Source of the DNA: Aspidiotus rigidus
Taxonomy: Eukaryota; Arthropoda; Insecta; Hemiptera; Diaspididae
Assembly (NCBI GenBank): GCA_035079385.1
Contig: JAVHKY010000025.1
Coordinates: 15,846,501-15,910,500 of the forward strand
Length of the DNA: 64,000 bases
Direction of reading: 5' to 3'
A program made the position numbers and the translations under genes. Shown one piece after another: positions 11,369 to 23,958 of the stretch; within the stretch, counting starts at the first letter, position 1, and every line of letters starts with the position of its first letter. The notes beneath the pieces were generated by a model that did not search any database, was not told the DNA's origin, and saw only the letters and a program-made list of their open reading frames with translations.

Positions 11369-13489
11369 TATGGATGACCGTACTTTTATACAAAAACGTA
11401 TCGATTCGAGTAATCAGGATGATACTCGAAGAAAAATCTCAGCTTACCAGAAAAGTACCACATACCTAATGACTGTATAGTTATCAGATTATAAGGCTGT
11501 TTCTGGGAAAATACTGATCGAGGACTACCCACAGTCGCGAAGCATCAGGAACGACTAAACCATAGAGAAGATAATTCTGGAACGAAAGTTCCATCTGTGT
11601 GGAGGTGGAAGTATTTTAAAATCTCACCAATTTCAGTGTTCCACTTTAATTATGCACACATATTTACCCGAAGGAATTATTCTAACGTATTCTCCATCTT
11701 TGCTTAGGGACTACGGGGGATAACGAAACGAATTGCTTTCTTCGATCTCAAATTTCGCGTATTCGAACCGACGCGATTTGTAGTCTTGCCTCCTCCTCCT
11801 CGTTCCCTACCATACGAGCTGCAAAACTGCGAATCTGTAACGTGCTTCGAATACCGTAGGGCGGCGCCAAGCTTTGGCCGCAGAGTACACGTAATTGTCT
11901 TCGCCAAAATGAAAATCTATTCCAAATGGTTAAAAACGTTACCCTAATTGAAAAAAAGTGAAAATATCTCGTATAAATATCACAGACACTATACATTTTA
12001 TAGAGCTGTTCTCGGGAACGGTACTGTAATAATCGATGTCCCCTCGCGCGGTGATTGTTTTTTTTTCGTCTGTTTTTGTTTTACCCAGCTTGTCTTTTCT
12101 TCCTACGGCGTTCGTCTTCTGTCTCTGTTGTACAGCCGTGGCATACGGAAAGGTTACCGCAAATTCAAAAATCACTCCTTGTCTCTCCTCCCAATGCGAC
12201 ATAATAGAAATCTAATGTACCGGAACACAAGTACACGAATGTAGTCGAGTTTTTTTTTTCCTTTTTTTTTCTCGCAAACAACTCGACGTATTCCCTTATC
12301 AGAAAATGGAAATCCTGCTTCGATGAACGTTATTAATATTATTCCACGAATGAAATAGCTTTCTTTTTCTCGATTCTTTATTCATTTCTGCGCTATGTTC
12401 CTTTGGGTCGTGAATATATACGTGTACGAGTACCTTCATCATCGACGTTTTTCGCATGTTGGTCAGAAGGGTACAACGTCGCCAGCGCGCGGGGCCGAGG
12501 GAGGTTAAATGTACGTACAATATTACGAAGTCCCAGTTTATAATCTATAATAAATGAACTTCGAATGCAGGCGGAGAATGCACAGGAAAATGGTGATTGC
12601 GAATGCAGTATAAATATTACGAGTGCGTATACTCTTCCTTCTGGCATCGTAAATTCTATAATATACAATAATAACGGTCAACGTGATTGCGTGGTGGCCC
12701 GAGTCAATATATATAATAAAATACGTGTTTAATTAGTAATCGGATTTCGAGATACGAAAGCCGGACGGATTTCTTTACGGAAATTGAATTTCAATTTTCG
12801 TCAGAATTATAAAATAATTAATTAGCGATGTACCCGATGTTCAATACAGCCGTTTACAAAAGAACGACGAAGCAAACGTGGAACGGACCCGACCGTCCTC
12901 TCCACTTTTGCAGAATGAAGAAAAAAAAAAAGTTGAAAAGCGTATTATGCTCGCGTACTTCGTTAACAAACTTTTTCCAGTGCTGTACATAATTAACTGG
13001 AGCGACTGTACATTGTACCACGTCCCCCACTCCCCTCCGCTACTAATCTCTCGCTTATTCTTTTTCTTTCTATTTCTATACATTTTTTTTTTTCGTAACT
13101 CAATTTTTTCCTCATTGTTGGAAAAATTTTTCTATCTAATTTGATTACTCGCCGTTCAATATGAATTGCGAAGGTGTGCGTTGAAGAGACTTGTTTTTCT
13201 CATTTTCTTTTCCCACGTTTAATGAAGTGAATATTGACTTCCGCTAAGTGGTTACGCTTATACTCGTATGAGAGTCTGAACTTCGAATTGTATCGTCAGA
13301 AAAATTAGACCATCGATCCACTCAAAATTTTTTTCTGTAATAAGAAAATTTGTGATCAACTTTCGCGTTCATTCACCTCTCCCAGTAAATCCCTCCCATT
13401 TCCTCCCTCCAAACCAGAAATGACCTCTACTCTTCTAATCCTATCGTTCAATGCGTTCTCATCTTTGTACACACTTTAACATCTTTTCT
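11369..13489. other. Non-coding stretch, no gene recognised
   Basis: AT-rich sequence with homopolymer runs and chance open frames up to 98 codons that overlap on both strands (for example around 11950-12240). No domain, splice-bounded exon or RNA gene could be supported. Confidence 0.45.
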
Positions 13490-13611
13490 ATCTCCAATTA
13501 CCTTCCTCTGGATACCTAGTCACATCCGCCCACCAGAACATGAGCTACGCGGTGGACCAGGCTGCCAAGCAAGCTCTGCACTCGTCCTCAATCAATGACT
13601 CTATCCTTTTA
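13490..13611 (+). pseudogene. Small RNase H relic of a non-LTR retrotransposon
   Basis: The plus strand reads LWIPSHIRPPE and then, after a frame change, NMSYAVDQAAKQALHSSS. Together they correspond to the WxPSHxGxxGNExADxAAK segment that closes the RNase H domain of I/Jockey-type elements. It stops where the repeat element beginning GTGTAGGCAAAT starts, which may have inserted here. Confidence 0.55.
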
Positions 13612-16200
13612 GTGTAGGCAAATAAGGAAAAAAAAACATTTTGCTGGAGCAAACGTTTCTTTGCTGCAGATGGTTCAGTATGTGGTCCTGAACAATCTAC
13701 TAAAAATCCTACGTTTTCCCCTGAAGCTTCTTTTCTTATGGGGGGTAGCGTGCGAAATTGAAATTTCATTAGAAAATATTTGAAACAAAAGTTGTTCCTC
13801 ATTAAATTTCATACCAAATAACGTATTCAACTTTCAGCCTATACCAATTAGCGTCTTTGCAAAGGCCGTTCAAAAGAGGACCAAAATCAGTTTTTCCATA
13901 TAGCATCTCACAAAATTGAAATTTGATTAAAAGATGTTTCAAACAAATGTTGTTCCTCGTTAAATTTGCTATAAAATGAGTTATTCAGCCTTTAGGGTTT
14001 AAACCCCCAAAATTTAATCTTTTTCTTATATCTTGTCTAATTTTAATTTCATAAAAAAATGTTTCAAATAAAAATTGTTCCCTTCTAAATTTCCTTCCAA
14101 ACAACGAATTCAATGTTCAGTCTAAGGTCAATTAGTGCCCCGGTAGAGCCTGCAAATGCCGTTCAAAAGAGGACCAAAATCAGTTTTTCCATATACTCGT
14201 AATCTCCCAAAATTGAAATTTTATGAAAAAATGTTTTTGTTCCTCGTTGAATTTCCTATCAAATAAGCTATTCAGCTTTCAGGATAGAGTAATTAAATAG
14301 TCTATGAAAAAAAGTGTGTTGAGTACATTTTTCCTGTAGGTTCCTCAACTGAATCTTAAATACCTACACACATAATTGTATGACATAGTTCCAGGAGGGA
14401 GGTTTCTCGCACCTCACTTGAGCTCCTCCATCCGTTCTATGCCCTGCCTACCAGTTTTCTACGCTTTCTAATAGGAGCAGTCGATTTACAGTAGTCTTAT
14501 ATTCGGGATTTCATATTATTCACTCTCGTCATACTCTTGCCTGTGATTACTGAGGAATCGTCATCAGTACTGGACTCATGGTCACAGCTTCCTCGTCCTG
14601 ACTTAATACATCGTACAAGTCGTCGTCAATGACGTCTACTCGTACTACCTCTAATACTGCACCAGCAATGAGGCAAGTCTGCCCAAGAGACTTTGGTGAA
14701 CATTTTAATCCTAGGAAGAAAGAAAAAAAACTATTTTCAACAAAAATTCAAACAATAGGCTACTAACTTATGGTTGAGGCATGATACTATGTTATTTGAG
14801 AAGTATAGTGTACATGGTTAAACACTATAAGAAAAGAATAAGAGAGGTAAATTTGGCTCTTCTGTTGATGAAAAATTGACCAAAGTTTTGAACAGTATCT
14901 CTTCACCATCGAGGTCGGGATGATTAAAATACACGTTTTTTCTTCGATGAAAGTGCCAAATCTCACTCTTTTCTCTATTGAATGTCTATTGTTCACCTGC
15001 TTTTTAACACCTACAAGCATTTCTACATCCTTTGTCGCGCCCACTAGAAATAAGTTGTAGGAGCTGGTCTGGCGCGGTGCTGGGGCTTTGTTCATTGTTA
15101 TAGGCTCCAATATCCCATCGATTTGCTTCCATCCCCATTCTAATGGATCTTATGACCAAGTCAAAATTGTACTCAGTGGTACACTCAGTATATTTGAGAC
15201 CGTGCAGCGTCTTCAGTGGGAGGTAGAGAGGCCAAGTCTACTTTCCGGAGGACTTTTCTCGCGAAAGCTTGAAACCGACATTTGTTCAGTGGCTTGTCTC
15301 TTGTACTAACATAGATCAGAGAGTATTGCAGCTGCCGTAGAGTCTTTGATACGACGCGACTTTAATTGCTTTTATTTCAATACCTAGGTATCATGTGAGT
15401 CTTGAATATGAGAAAAATATTCATTTAATTTCCATCTTTTCAATATTTCTATCACTGGTAAAAAAATATTCCTTTCAATCCGTAATAATGTAAGACTTCT
15501 ATAAATCAGCAACAAAACTATCTGAACATAAGAAAAATATAGCACATCCTTATATTATTTTCAACATGGAAAGCCCTCTTTTGCAGACTATTTGCTCTAT
15601 CCTGAAAGCTGAATTGCTCATTTGATAGGAAATTCAACGAGGAAAAACTTTTATCTGAAACATTCTGTCATAAAATTTCAATTTTGGGAAATATATGGAA
15701 AAACTGATTTTGGTCCTCTTTTGAACGGCCTTTGCAGGCTCTGCCGGGGCACTTATTGACCTAGGCTGAACATTGAATACGTTGTTCGGTAGGAAATTCT
15801 ACGAGGAATCATTTTCGTTTGAAAAATTTTTTAATAAAATTTCAATTAGACAAGATATAAGCAAAAGACTAAATCTTGAGGGGTTTAAACCCCTATAAAA
15901 AAAGAAACTCCTGAAGGCTGAGTAACTCATTATTATAGCAAATTTAACGAGGAACAACTTTTGTTTGAAACATGTTTTAATAAAATTTCAATTTCGCGCG
16001 GTATAGGGCGAAAAACTAATTTTTGGGAGGTTCGAACCTCCATAAAAAAAGAAGCTACAGGGGGAATTTTTCGACCGAGGTCAGTCCCTTCTCCCTTACC
16101 CGGCTAGAGCCTTTATTCGGGGGAAAAAGCCATTCGGCATATTTGTCATTCAGGGAAGAGGTATTCGGGCAAATGACCGGATATACCTCCTCGACTTGTG
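13612..16200. mobile_element. Large element with long inverted arms around a CXC-protein relic
   Basis: The sequence at 13717-14305 recurs as an inverted copy at 15585-16064. Each arm is built of degenerate subrepeats containing AAATTGAAATTTxATxAAAA, TGTTCCTCGTTAAATTT and TTCAGCCTTxAGGGTTTAAA. The 1.3-kb centre holds the LPPTEDAA/CXC relic on the minus strand. The outer left 100 bp (GTGTAGGCAAAT ... GTGGTCCTGAA) and the right-side TACCCGGCTAG region recur at 23959-24930, so this is a member of a repeat family. The arms suggest a foldback or TIR-type DNA transposon. The outermost 100 bp are not inverted copies of each other, so class and exact ends are unsettled. Confidence 0.6.
14547..15310 (-). 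pseudogene. Relic of an LPPTEDAA/CXC-type repetitive arthropod protein
   Basis: The minus strand from about 15305 down reads CRFQAFARKVLRKVDLAS and LPPTEDAARSQI, then VYH and VQF separated by stops. DPLEWGWKQIDGILEPIT and, after a frameshift, APDQLLQLIS with CRNACRC follow. From memory this is the order of an uncharacterised, highly repeated arthropod protein (LPPTxxAAxxHxxRVYxQVQxWL, WGWxxxxGxLxPxxT, APxxLL, then a cysteine-rich CXC segment). After a strong acceptor (TTTTCTTTCTTCCTAG, ending about 14713) a last piece reads KCSPKSLGQTC...VIDDDLYDVLSQDEE to a stop at 14547. An intron-containing gene now broken by stops is the simplest reading. Its molecular role is unknown. Confidence 0.6.
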
Positions 16201-16261
16201 GGTTCAAGTCAGACATTATTATGTGGGTGTGACGATTTTTACGGAAGCCGTATTATTATTT

Positions 16262-16361
16262 TATTATTATTAGAGTGCCCTCCAACAGCCGATCGGCCAA
16301 TGACAGGAGGGCACTATAAATAAAAATAAAAAAAACAAAAAACAAAAACAAAAACAAAATA

Positions 16362-16397
<36 letters not shown>

Positions 16398-16480
16398 AAT
16401 AAAAACGAAAACAAAAATAAAAATAATAGAAAAATACGATAATAAACAAAAAAAAAAGTGAAAAAAAATCACCATCCAAG
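16262..16480. repeat. Low-complexity A-rich block
   Basis: Runs of A, AAAC, AAAT and a 30-nt poly(A) tract. The phenylalanine-rich open frame on the minus strand is an artefact of the composition. It may be the expanded tail of an old retroposon, but no body can be recognised to its left. Confidence 0.7.
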
Positions 16481-16954
16481 TTCAGATAGTCTTCTTTGAG
16501 ATTCCAAAGTACTGTATATGATAAAGAAATCAAAAAGTTTTGCTTGATTGAATTTGTAACTTGGTCATATTGTAGTTATTAAATTTTCTGGCATAGCCAA
16601 ATAAATGAAAATCATGTTCCATGTCTTTTATATTTTATCAGTCATCATGAAATATTTCAGTCTAGGCTTCTACTAGGTCAAGTGTTCGTGAGATATTATT
16701 CGTTTACCACTTTACCTATCTTGGCGTCGTATAAGTCTTGTATGAGAAATATTTTGAGGTAATTGTGGGTGTTCTATATTTTGAGATATCAACTTTCGGT
16801 GGGGCGAACGAGCGATCTCGCTGTTGTATTGGAATGGTATGAGAAAATTCAAGTCTTTTTTGAGAAATATGAGGTAGCGCGAACTCGCTCCGCTCGTTCG
16901 CCCCCTGTCTCGCTGTTGTATTGGAATGGTATGAGACAATTCAAGTCTAGGGGA

Positions 16955-17192
16955 CTTGGAAAAATTTCGACTATCCAGCCATATATGATACGAAGAGGGA
17001 CTTAGGAAATTTTCTAATTATCAATTATATTAATTATTTAATTATTTATTTATTTAATTAATTATTTAATTATTTAATTATTCAATTATTTATTTATTTA
17101 TTTGATTATTTAATTATATTAATTATTTAATTATTTATTTATTTAATTATTTAATTATTTATTTATTTAATTATTTATTTATTTAATTATTC

Positions 17193-17223
<31 letters not shown>

Positions 17224-17673
17224 ATTGATTATTATTATTACGCGGGGTGTACTCGCGAATTTCTGAATCACCCACTGGGTAGAGATTTCTCTTCACGGGG
17301 GGGGGGAGGGGGGGGGGGTGTACTCGCGAGTTTCAAAATCGGGGTCTGGCGAGAGAAAAGACATGGAACATGTCAAATCATCCAAGGGGTAGAGATTTTC
17401 TAATTATTAATTATATTAATTATTTAATTTTTTATTTATTTAATTATTTAAATATTTATTTAATTATTTAAATATTTATTTATTTATTTATTTAATTATT
17501 TAATAATTAATTAATTAATTAATTATTATTATTACGCGGGGTGTACTCGCGAATTTCTGAATCACCCACGGGGTAGAGATTTTCTAATTATTAATTATAT
17601 TAATTATTTAATTATTTATTTATTTAATTATTTAATTATTTATTTATTTAATTATTTATTTATTTAATTATTC

Positions 17674-17718
<45 letters not shown>

Positions 17719-17921
17719 TTATTGATTATTATTATTACGCGGGGTGTACTCGCGAATTTCTGAATCACCCACTGGGTAGAGATTTCTCTTCACGGGGGGG
17801 GGGGAGGGGGGGGGTGTACTCGCGAGTTTCAAAATCGGGGTCTGGCGAGAGAAAAGACATGGAACATGTCAAATCATCCAAGGGGTAGAGATTTTCTAAT
17901 TATTAATTATATTAATTATTT

Positions 17922-17962
<41 letters not shown>

Positions 17963-18029
17963 TTCAATTATTTAATTATTTATTTATTTAATTATTTATT
18001 TATTTAATTATTTAATTATTTAATCATTT

Positions 18030-18066
<37 letters not shown>

Positions 18067-18215
18067 TTATTGATTATTATTATTACGCGGGGTGTACTCG
18101 CGAATTTCTGAATCACCCACTGGGTAGAGATTTCTCTTGACGGGGGGGGAGGGGGGGTGTACTCGCGAGTTTCAAAATCGGGGTCTGGCGAGAGAAAAGA
18201 CATGGAACATGTCAA
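16955..18215. repeat. AT-rich macro-repeat with conserved GC islets and G-runs
   Basis: Long TTTA/TTAAT arrays alternate with a conserved islet: ATTACGCGGGGTGTACTCGC, then GAATCACCCACTGGGTAGAG, then a run of 15-23 G/A residues almost all G. GTGTACTCGCGAGTTTC and GACATGGAACATGTC complete it. Full islets sit near 17235, 17735 and 18080 and a partial one near 17530. The spacing is therefore about 500 and 345 bp, and length differences lie mostly in the TTTA arrays. This is a complex minisatellite. The G-runs could form quadruplexes and GACATGGAACATGTC is a hairpin. Confidence 0.75.
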
Positions 18216-18511
18216 AAAAACAAAAATAATGATAATATGTCCACCACTAGCCACCCCAACCCCGGTCCCATGTCCAATCCCCCAACACCTTCCACAAACC
18301 ATTTCGAAGAATAAATAAAAAGAAAATAAATGAATAGAAAAAAATAAATAAATAAATAGATATAATAATAATAATTACGGATATATTATCGAGGCCATTT
18401 GATCATAGGAGTGCGGACAAGATCAGACTAAAAAATGTATAATAAGAGGAAAAAAAAAAAGAAAAAAAAATAGATGAATAATGAACAAAAATAAGGTATG
18501 GGCAAGCATTA

Positions 18512-19450
18512 TCAATTTGTTTCCAAGTTCACGAGTACTGTCGTCACCTTGCTATCTAACATTTTTCTACTGTCAAAAAATATATCAATTGTGCGGTCTT
18601 CTTTAACAACATGGTTCAAGAGAGACAGGGCAAGAAGCTGTGGAGCAGAAGCAAACTGCTGTGTTCTGTGCTGAGGAATCTGAAAGATATCCCTACACCT
18701 ACTCGTTCTGGATGGAGCGAGGAAATTTATCTTACTTAGTAAGAACGACGATTCAGTTTTTCCACACAGGATATCCCTCACTATCATTATTAAACTAATT
18801 TCCCTTCTCACTTTTAGAGTAGTTAACTCGTAGCCCAGGACCAACTCCGAATAAGTAATTGAGGTATCGTAATATCCAAAATTTCTAAAATAGAGATATC
18901 TTGTGAACATTTTTTGAATACGTTCAATTTTTTTCAACTTCCCCTTACCTACTGGACCCCATATCACACTTGCACTATCCAGATGCGATCGTACAAGCAC
19001 CAGATACAGCAAGCGGAGAACAGACATGTTGACAAAAGATTTGGTCTGGCTCATAATGACACCCAGATTGCGTTTTGCGCTATTCAGTACCTCGTGTAAG
19101 TGGCAATCAAAGTTTATTCTGTGATCGAAGAAGACACCTAGATCCCGAATTTCCTCAACTGATTCTAAAATCTCTTCACGTATCTGATATTCTACCTGAA
19201 TCTTAGTTCGCTTGCGAGAGAACGTCATCACTTTACATTTTTTGGTATTTAAAGGCATCGAATTTTCCTCGCTCCATCTCGTCAACACATCGAGGTCCCG
19301 CTGCAGCAATACAGAATCCTCCAAACAGCGTATCTCCCTGAATAGCTTTACATCGTCAGCATACAATGAGCACCGCGAATATCTCAAGTCTTTATCTGCG
19401 CCAATCATAAATAAGAGGAAGAGATATGGACCCAGAACAGATCCCTGAAA
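18512..19450 (-). pseudogene. 5'-truncated non-LTR retrotransposon reverse transcriptase
   Basis: A 298-codon open frame, the longest in the window, runs minus from an internal Met. Upstream of that Met the frame already reads QGSVLGPYLFLLFM, the conserved RT block before the catalytic motif. Next come LYADDVKLFREI (YADD intact), LTRWSEENSMPLNTKKCKVM, IRDLGVFFDHRINFDCHL and ASVIWGP, the palm-to-thumb order of Jockey/I-like elements. A stop lies a few codons upstream of QGS near 19450, so the copy is truncated inside the RT, as usual when target-primed reverse transcription aborts. There is no endonuclease or RNase H and no obvious poly(A) beyond the stop. The uninterrupted frame indicates a fairly young insertion, but the protein cannot be functional alone. 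Confidence 0.85.
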
Positions 19451-22400
19451 GGATATTATTTAATTCAACGAATCAGAATAGTCTTTAGTTTAATATTTTT
19501 TGCAGCAGCAACAGGTCGGTAAGTTGCGAGGACGAAGGGAATTTTAGTACGTTTTAGTATTGGAAAGGCGGAGGAGAGCAGGTAATTAAGAGAGTTGAAA
19601 ATGAGGTTTTTCGGTACGAAGGCGTGGAAATTGTCGGAGTCAGAGGCTATACGTGTCTAAGGTTTTTGTGAAGACAAAAGTGGAGTTCGTGAGCAGGGGT
19701 GGAATCGGCAGAATCAACATAGATAGAGAGAGCTTCCCCTCTATGTTTGAGAGTATAACAGTGGTCTTCGTATTGGGCTGATAGTGAAAATCTGAGGAAA
19801 AATTCAGTATTTGAAGTCACCGGCTGGAGTAGAGAAAACTGGTGGAATACAGTCAGAAAGAAAGCCTGTTTCGTTCTGAAAAAGAGCACTGCTTTTCTTC
19901 GATCTTGCCCATTCAAGAAGACTGATAGCGAGTATCTTCTCTCTTTTAAATCTGGATCTGTACCAGAAAAAAAAATTCTACGATATGAGATGAAAAGTAT
20001 AATTCTAATTTATGAAGTCGAAAATTCGAGCTGAATTCAAGGACAATGGTGAAAAAGGAGAAAGATTTTTGAAATGTAACGAAGGTTATTTATTTCCAAG
20101 GAAAAAAGGAGCAAAATCGTAACAGATCGCGTTCTGGGTGACGAGTACGTATAAACTAACAGGAGGAAACTTCGTCGTCGCGAATCGGATACCTAACTAA
20201 ACTGTTTTCACGTAACTTACGTTCTTTGAAAAGTGCGCGCGTGAATTGTTTCAAGAGGTCCTGTAAAGAGGCCCTTCGCTAGAGAGTTCATAAAAAAAGA
20301 AGAAGAAAGGAGGTGCACTAAAGGCAAAAGAAGCGAGAAAGAACACCACTTTTATTACCGTCACTTGTACTGTATTTGGTATATATTCTCGCTCCATTCG
20401 TTTATTAACGTCTCACTTTCTCACTTTTCTTCTAGTAATATCTCTCAGGAAATTATTACGAAAGCGACGTAGACTGAATGCGTCTAAAAAACAAGAAGAA
20501 AAACTAAAAGGAAGAAAAAAAAGTTAATAACAAAAAATATAGACATATCCGGGGCGTCTATATGAGTATAAGTTGAACAACATGACTGTTTAGGTACTTA
20601 CTCTGTACACAGTACAGAAGTGAGAATGTAAAGATGTAAAGGGCAATGTATTCACAAGAATTTTTCTGTATCGTTCATTAAAAATTGCTAGAGAACTCAT
20701 TTTTTAAAAAGCTTTTCGTTACTAGAAACTTTTTTTTCCTTCTTTTACAGTATTTACCGGTTCTTTCTCTTTCTTTTCTACCTTTGTCATTACAGTTTCT
20801 TTTTTTTTTATCGTGTCATCTCGAGAGAAGAAGTGGAAGAAAGTATCTCGTACTGTGTTGGTGGAGAAGAGAAATTTTTTAAAATATCAAATGAAAACTT
20901 AGGTAAATCGCCTTTTTCTTTACGGTTTCTTCTCAGTTTCTTAATATTACGTTATGTATACATAAATACAGTATACACACCAACGTCAGACCGATCTACT
21001 CTAAAGGGATTTTTTAAAAAGGGGGTGAAAAAATTATATTTTCACTCAGAGAAGCTTCTTCGAGGATTAATTTCCAGCTCCGAAGCTGCGTATGAGTTAT
21101 GTTTCACAGACGTACAGACTAAACTCTGTTCTTTAAAAAATTCAACTTTTTAATTTTCATAAAGGTAAAGGTATACCGTATTGCGGCGAGGAGGATAATA
21201 CCTTAATGGTTTTGATATTGAAGGGGTAATCGAGTATTATGAAAAGAAGAGAGGAAAAAAATAAGCAATGAATAAATATAATAACTCGTGTCCTTAACCT
21301 GCTCCGAGCGGATCTGTCTCGGTATGATGCCTCCCCCCTCCCCCATTCTAGAAATTTTCGTTCTTTCTCAAAATTCGTATGCCAAAAGAAGTGGAGCGAT
21401 CAAAATCGAATCAAAAGAAAAGGATTCCTCGCCATTTGTCGAATCATTTTGCTAAGGGCGAGAAGCTTGAAAATCAGATGGAAGTTCATTTTAGGGGTAG
21501 TGGGTCTTGTAAAACAAATTTCATCTTGCCGAAAAGTGCCGAAAACGGGGTTTAGAGGCGAATATGGCCGAAAATGACCATTTTGTTAAATATCATCTTA
21601 AACTTAAAATTTCGGGCAAAATTTTCTTAATTTTGATCAAAATTCAGCAATTTTGGTGAAAATTGGGCCGTTTTTTTTGAAAATATTATTTTTAGTTCTA
21701 TGTTAAAAAATGTAAAATTTTGATTGAAAAATTCCTAGGATTTTTTATCGATGAGTTGAATCCCCAAAAATCGTTTATTTTGGTCAAAATCACCTAATTT
21801 TGGTCGTAAATTGAGTAATTCTGATCATGAATTTGTAAAAGCACTGAAAATGCATATCTTCTTCATTTTTTTTTTAAATGCCAAATAATGCCGAAAATGC
21901 AACTTTTTTTTTTTTATCTAAATTTAAACATTACATTTAGTCATGAGAGTAGGGTGGGTTTTACCATGGTTTTCCCCCACCCCTTTCATGACGAGTTCGA
22001 AATACACTGTATAACTATACACTTAACTCTACCTATTGAAAGAGGGTATGACTTCTGTTTTTATTTCATTTTACTTATTTTACTATCTTATTTATTTATT
22101 TATTTATTTATTCATTTTATTTTATTATTATTTTTTATTTTTTTTATTTTTATTATATTTTTATTTTATTTTATTCATTTATTTATTTTATTTATTTATT
22201 TTATTTATTTTTTTTTTTTTCCTCTTCCTTCTCCTCTCAGTCTATTTGAATTCTTTTTTGGTTTTTAATAGCTTTCTTATATATCCATCAAATTTTTGGT
22301 GGCATTCCCCGTTCTGCAGGCACTGTCCCAATTCCTCTGTAGTTATTTTAGCATCCCCCCTGATACGATCAAAATTTTTGCATTTTATGAAGGTGTAATC

Positions 22401-23958
22401 CGGATCATCATCAGAGTTCAAGCATTCCCTACATTGACTATCATTTATAATATTGAAATTTTTGAGGTAAGTTGCAAAATTCCCATGTCCCGTGCAACAT
22501 TAAGTGCCGAAACTTTTCATTTTTAGTTACAAAAAATAAGCTTTCATTATCCTGTTATGACTCGGCTCAGAGACGAATGCTGACGGAATAATTCGTGATT
22601 TGAGATTGATTTTTCTAGGACACCGAAGTTACCCCCGTAAAGGTCAATACCGGTGTTGGAGGGCATAAAATTCCCGCACTACTTCACTATCGCGACACAA
22701 GCGACCTTGTATATAAATGTACACATCGATATTTTATAGTCTGCCTACAACGAGGTTTGAATCAGAAGTTGGCAACTCAACCTCTCGATTCCAAAGTCCC
22801 TAATTATTAAAGAGCCTTTCCTACATGTATCTTTCCAAGTTCTCCCAACAAATAAGCCGTTCGCTTCAAGGTCAAAATATCTTCCATCTCTACTTGATCG
22901 TCGAAATTCTTTTCCAAATCCTAAAAATAGCTCCAAGCTCGAATACTCGGTCTTCCCTTCATAAATGTAGCTCGAAAGTCGAAATTTTTTCAAATTATTA
23001 TATATATAGCTTCGAGGTCGAAATGTTGAAACGCGGAATGAAAAGTAGATTCGACTGCGAGGGTTGGATATTTGATACGATGAATTTCGAAGACTTCGAA
23101 ATCGTTGAAACGAAATGAAGTGAGGAAAAAAAAAAAGAAAAAAAAAATGATAGACAGAATGGAGAATCGTTGTCTTTTTGCGGTATTTACGCGTTCGCGG
23201 TTCGTTCACCTTTGAAGTTCGCCTACTCACACGCGAGGAGGAATCGAACAATCCTCTCTCCATTCAATATAGACGAAGAGTCAATATAAAGTGTACACGT
23301 CGATTCCGAATTTCCCACACTTTTCTTTATTTTCATTTCGCCAATTCGTACGACTATGTATTTAATTTGTCTGGATTTTTCGACGGTATATATACAATCG
23401 CAAACGTCTCTAATATTCGCGTAAAGGCGTGGCTTGTTTATACGTGGTAGAAGTCGATATTCACTTATTTAAAACGAGGAAAAGAAAAGCGTCGAGTCTT
23501 TTGCGGAAACGCTACTTCGCAATTCGTATCGATGGACGAGTAAATCAAGTTGAATCGAAAAATTCTTTGAACGAATAAAGGTAAAGGAGAAATGAGCCAG
23601 AGAGGGGTGAGATAACGTGAATTTAAACTTTAGTTGTTCGTGAGGGCAGAGGAGACTTGAGAGGGAACAGAAAATGATTTTCTGAGGTTTAGGAGGTACG
23701 GAAAGGGACAGATATTTACTTAGCACGGTACTACAAGCAAGCGGGTGGAGTGGAAAGCCCAAGAAAAATGAAGGAAAGGGTAAGGCCGGTATGTTCGATC
23801 CTTAGTAAAATTATAACTATTTCCACAAAGCCTGCGGAACGAATTGAACAGGATCCTTGAGAAATGGGGATTTTTAAACTGGATGAAATTTATTGTGGGA
23901 TTGAGTGTCATTATGCGTTCATTAGAGAACGATTAAGTCATACGCCCGGAGAAATAAG
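19451..23958. other. Mostly unrecognised sequence with two repeat blocks
   Basis: No gene recognised. From about 21520 to 21900 the sequence repeats GCCGAAAA and ATTTTGGTCAAAA and shares AATAATGCCGAAAA with the hAT-like MITE at 10.1 kb, so it may be a decayed relative. From 22060 to 22230 there is pure TTTA/TTTTA low complexity. Open frames across these blocks (up to 172 codons near 22745-23263 minus) have no domain and biased composition, so I do not call them. Confidence 0.45.

Noticed and set aside
16065..16115. Helitron 3' end (TACCCGGCTAG in two copies, with a GACC/GGTC hairpin upstream)
   Set aside because: The hairpin is weak, the following bases are not a constant T, and no 5' TC end or Rep/helicase sequence is present.
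16270..16533. Phenylalanine-rich minus-strand ORF
   Set aside because: Product of an A-rich low-complexity block.
21888..22398. Phe/Leu/Ile-rich plus-strand ORFs that look like membrane proteins
   Set aside because: They lie over a TTTA/TTTTA simple repeat; hydrophobicity follows from base composition.
22745..23263. 172-codon minus-strand ORF as a gene
   Set aside because: Biased toward Arg/Ser/Tyr/Phe, no domain, overlapped by open frames on the other strand.
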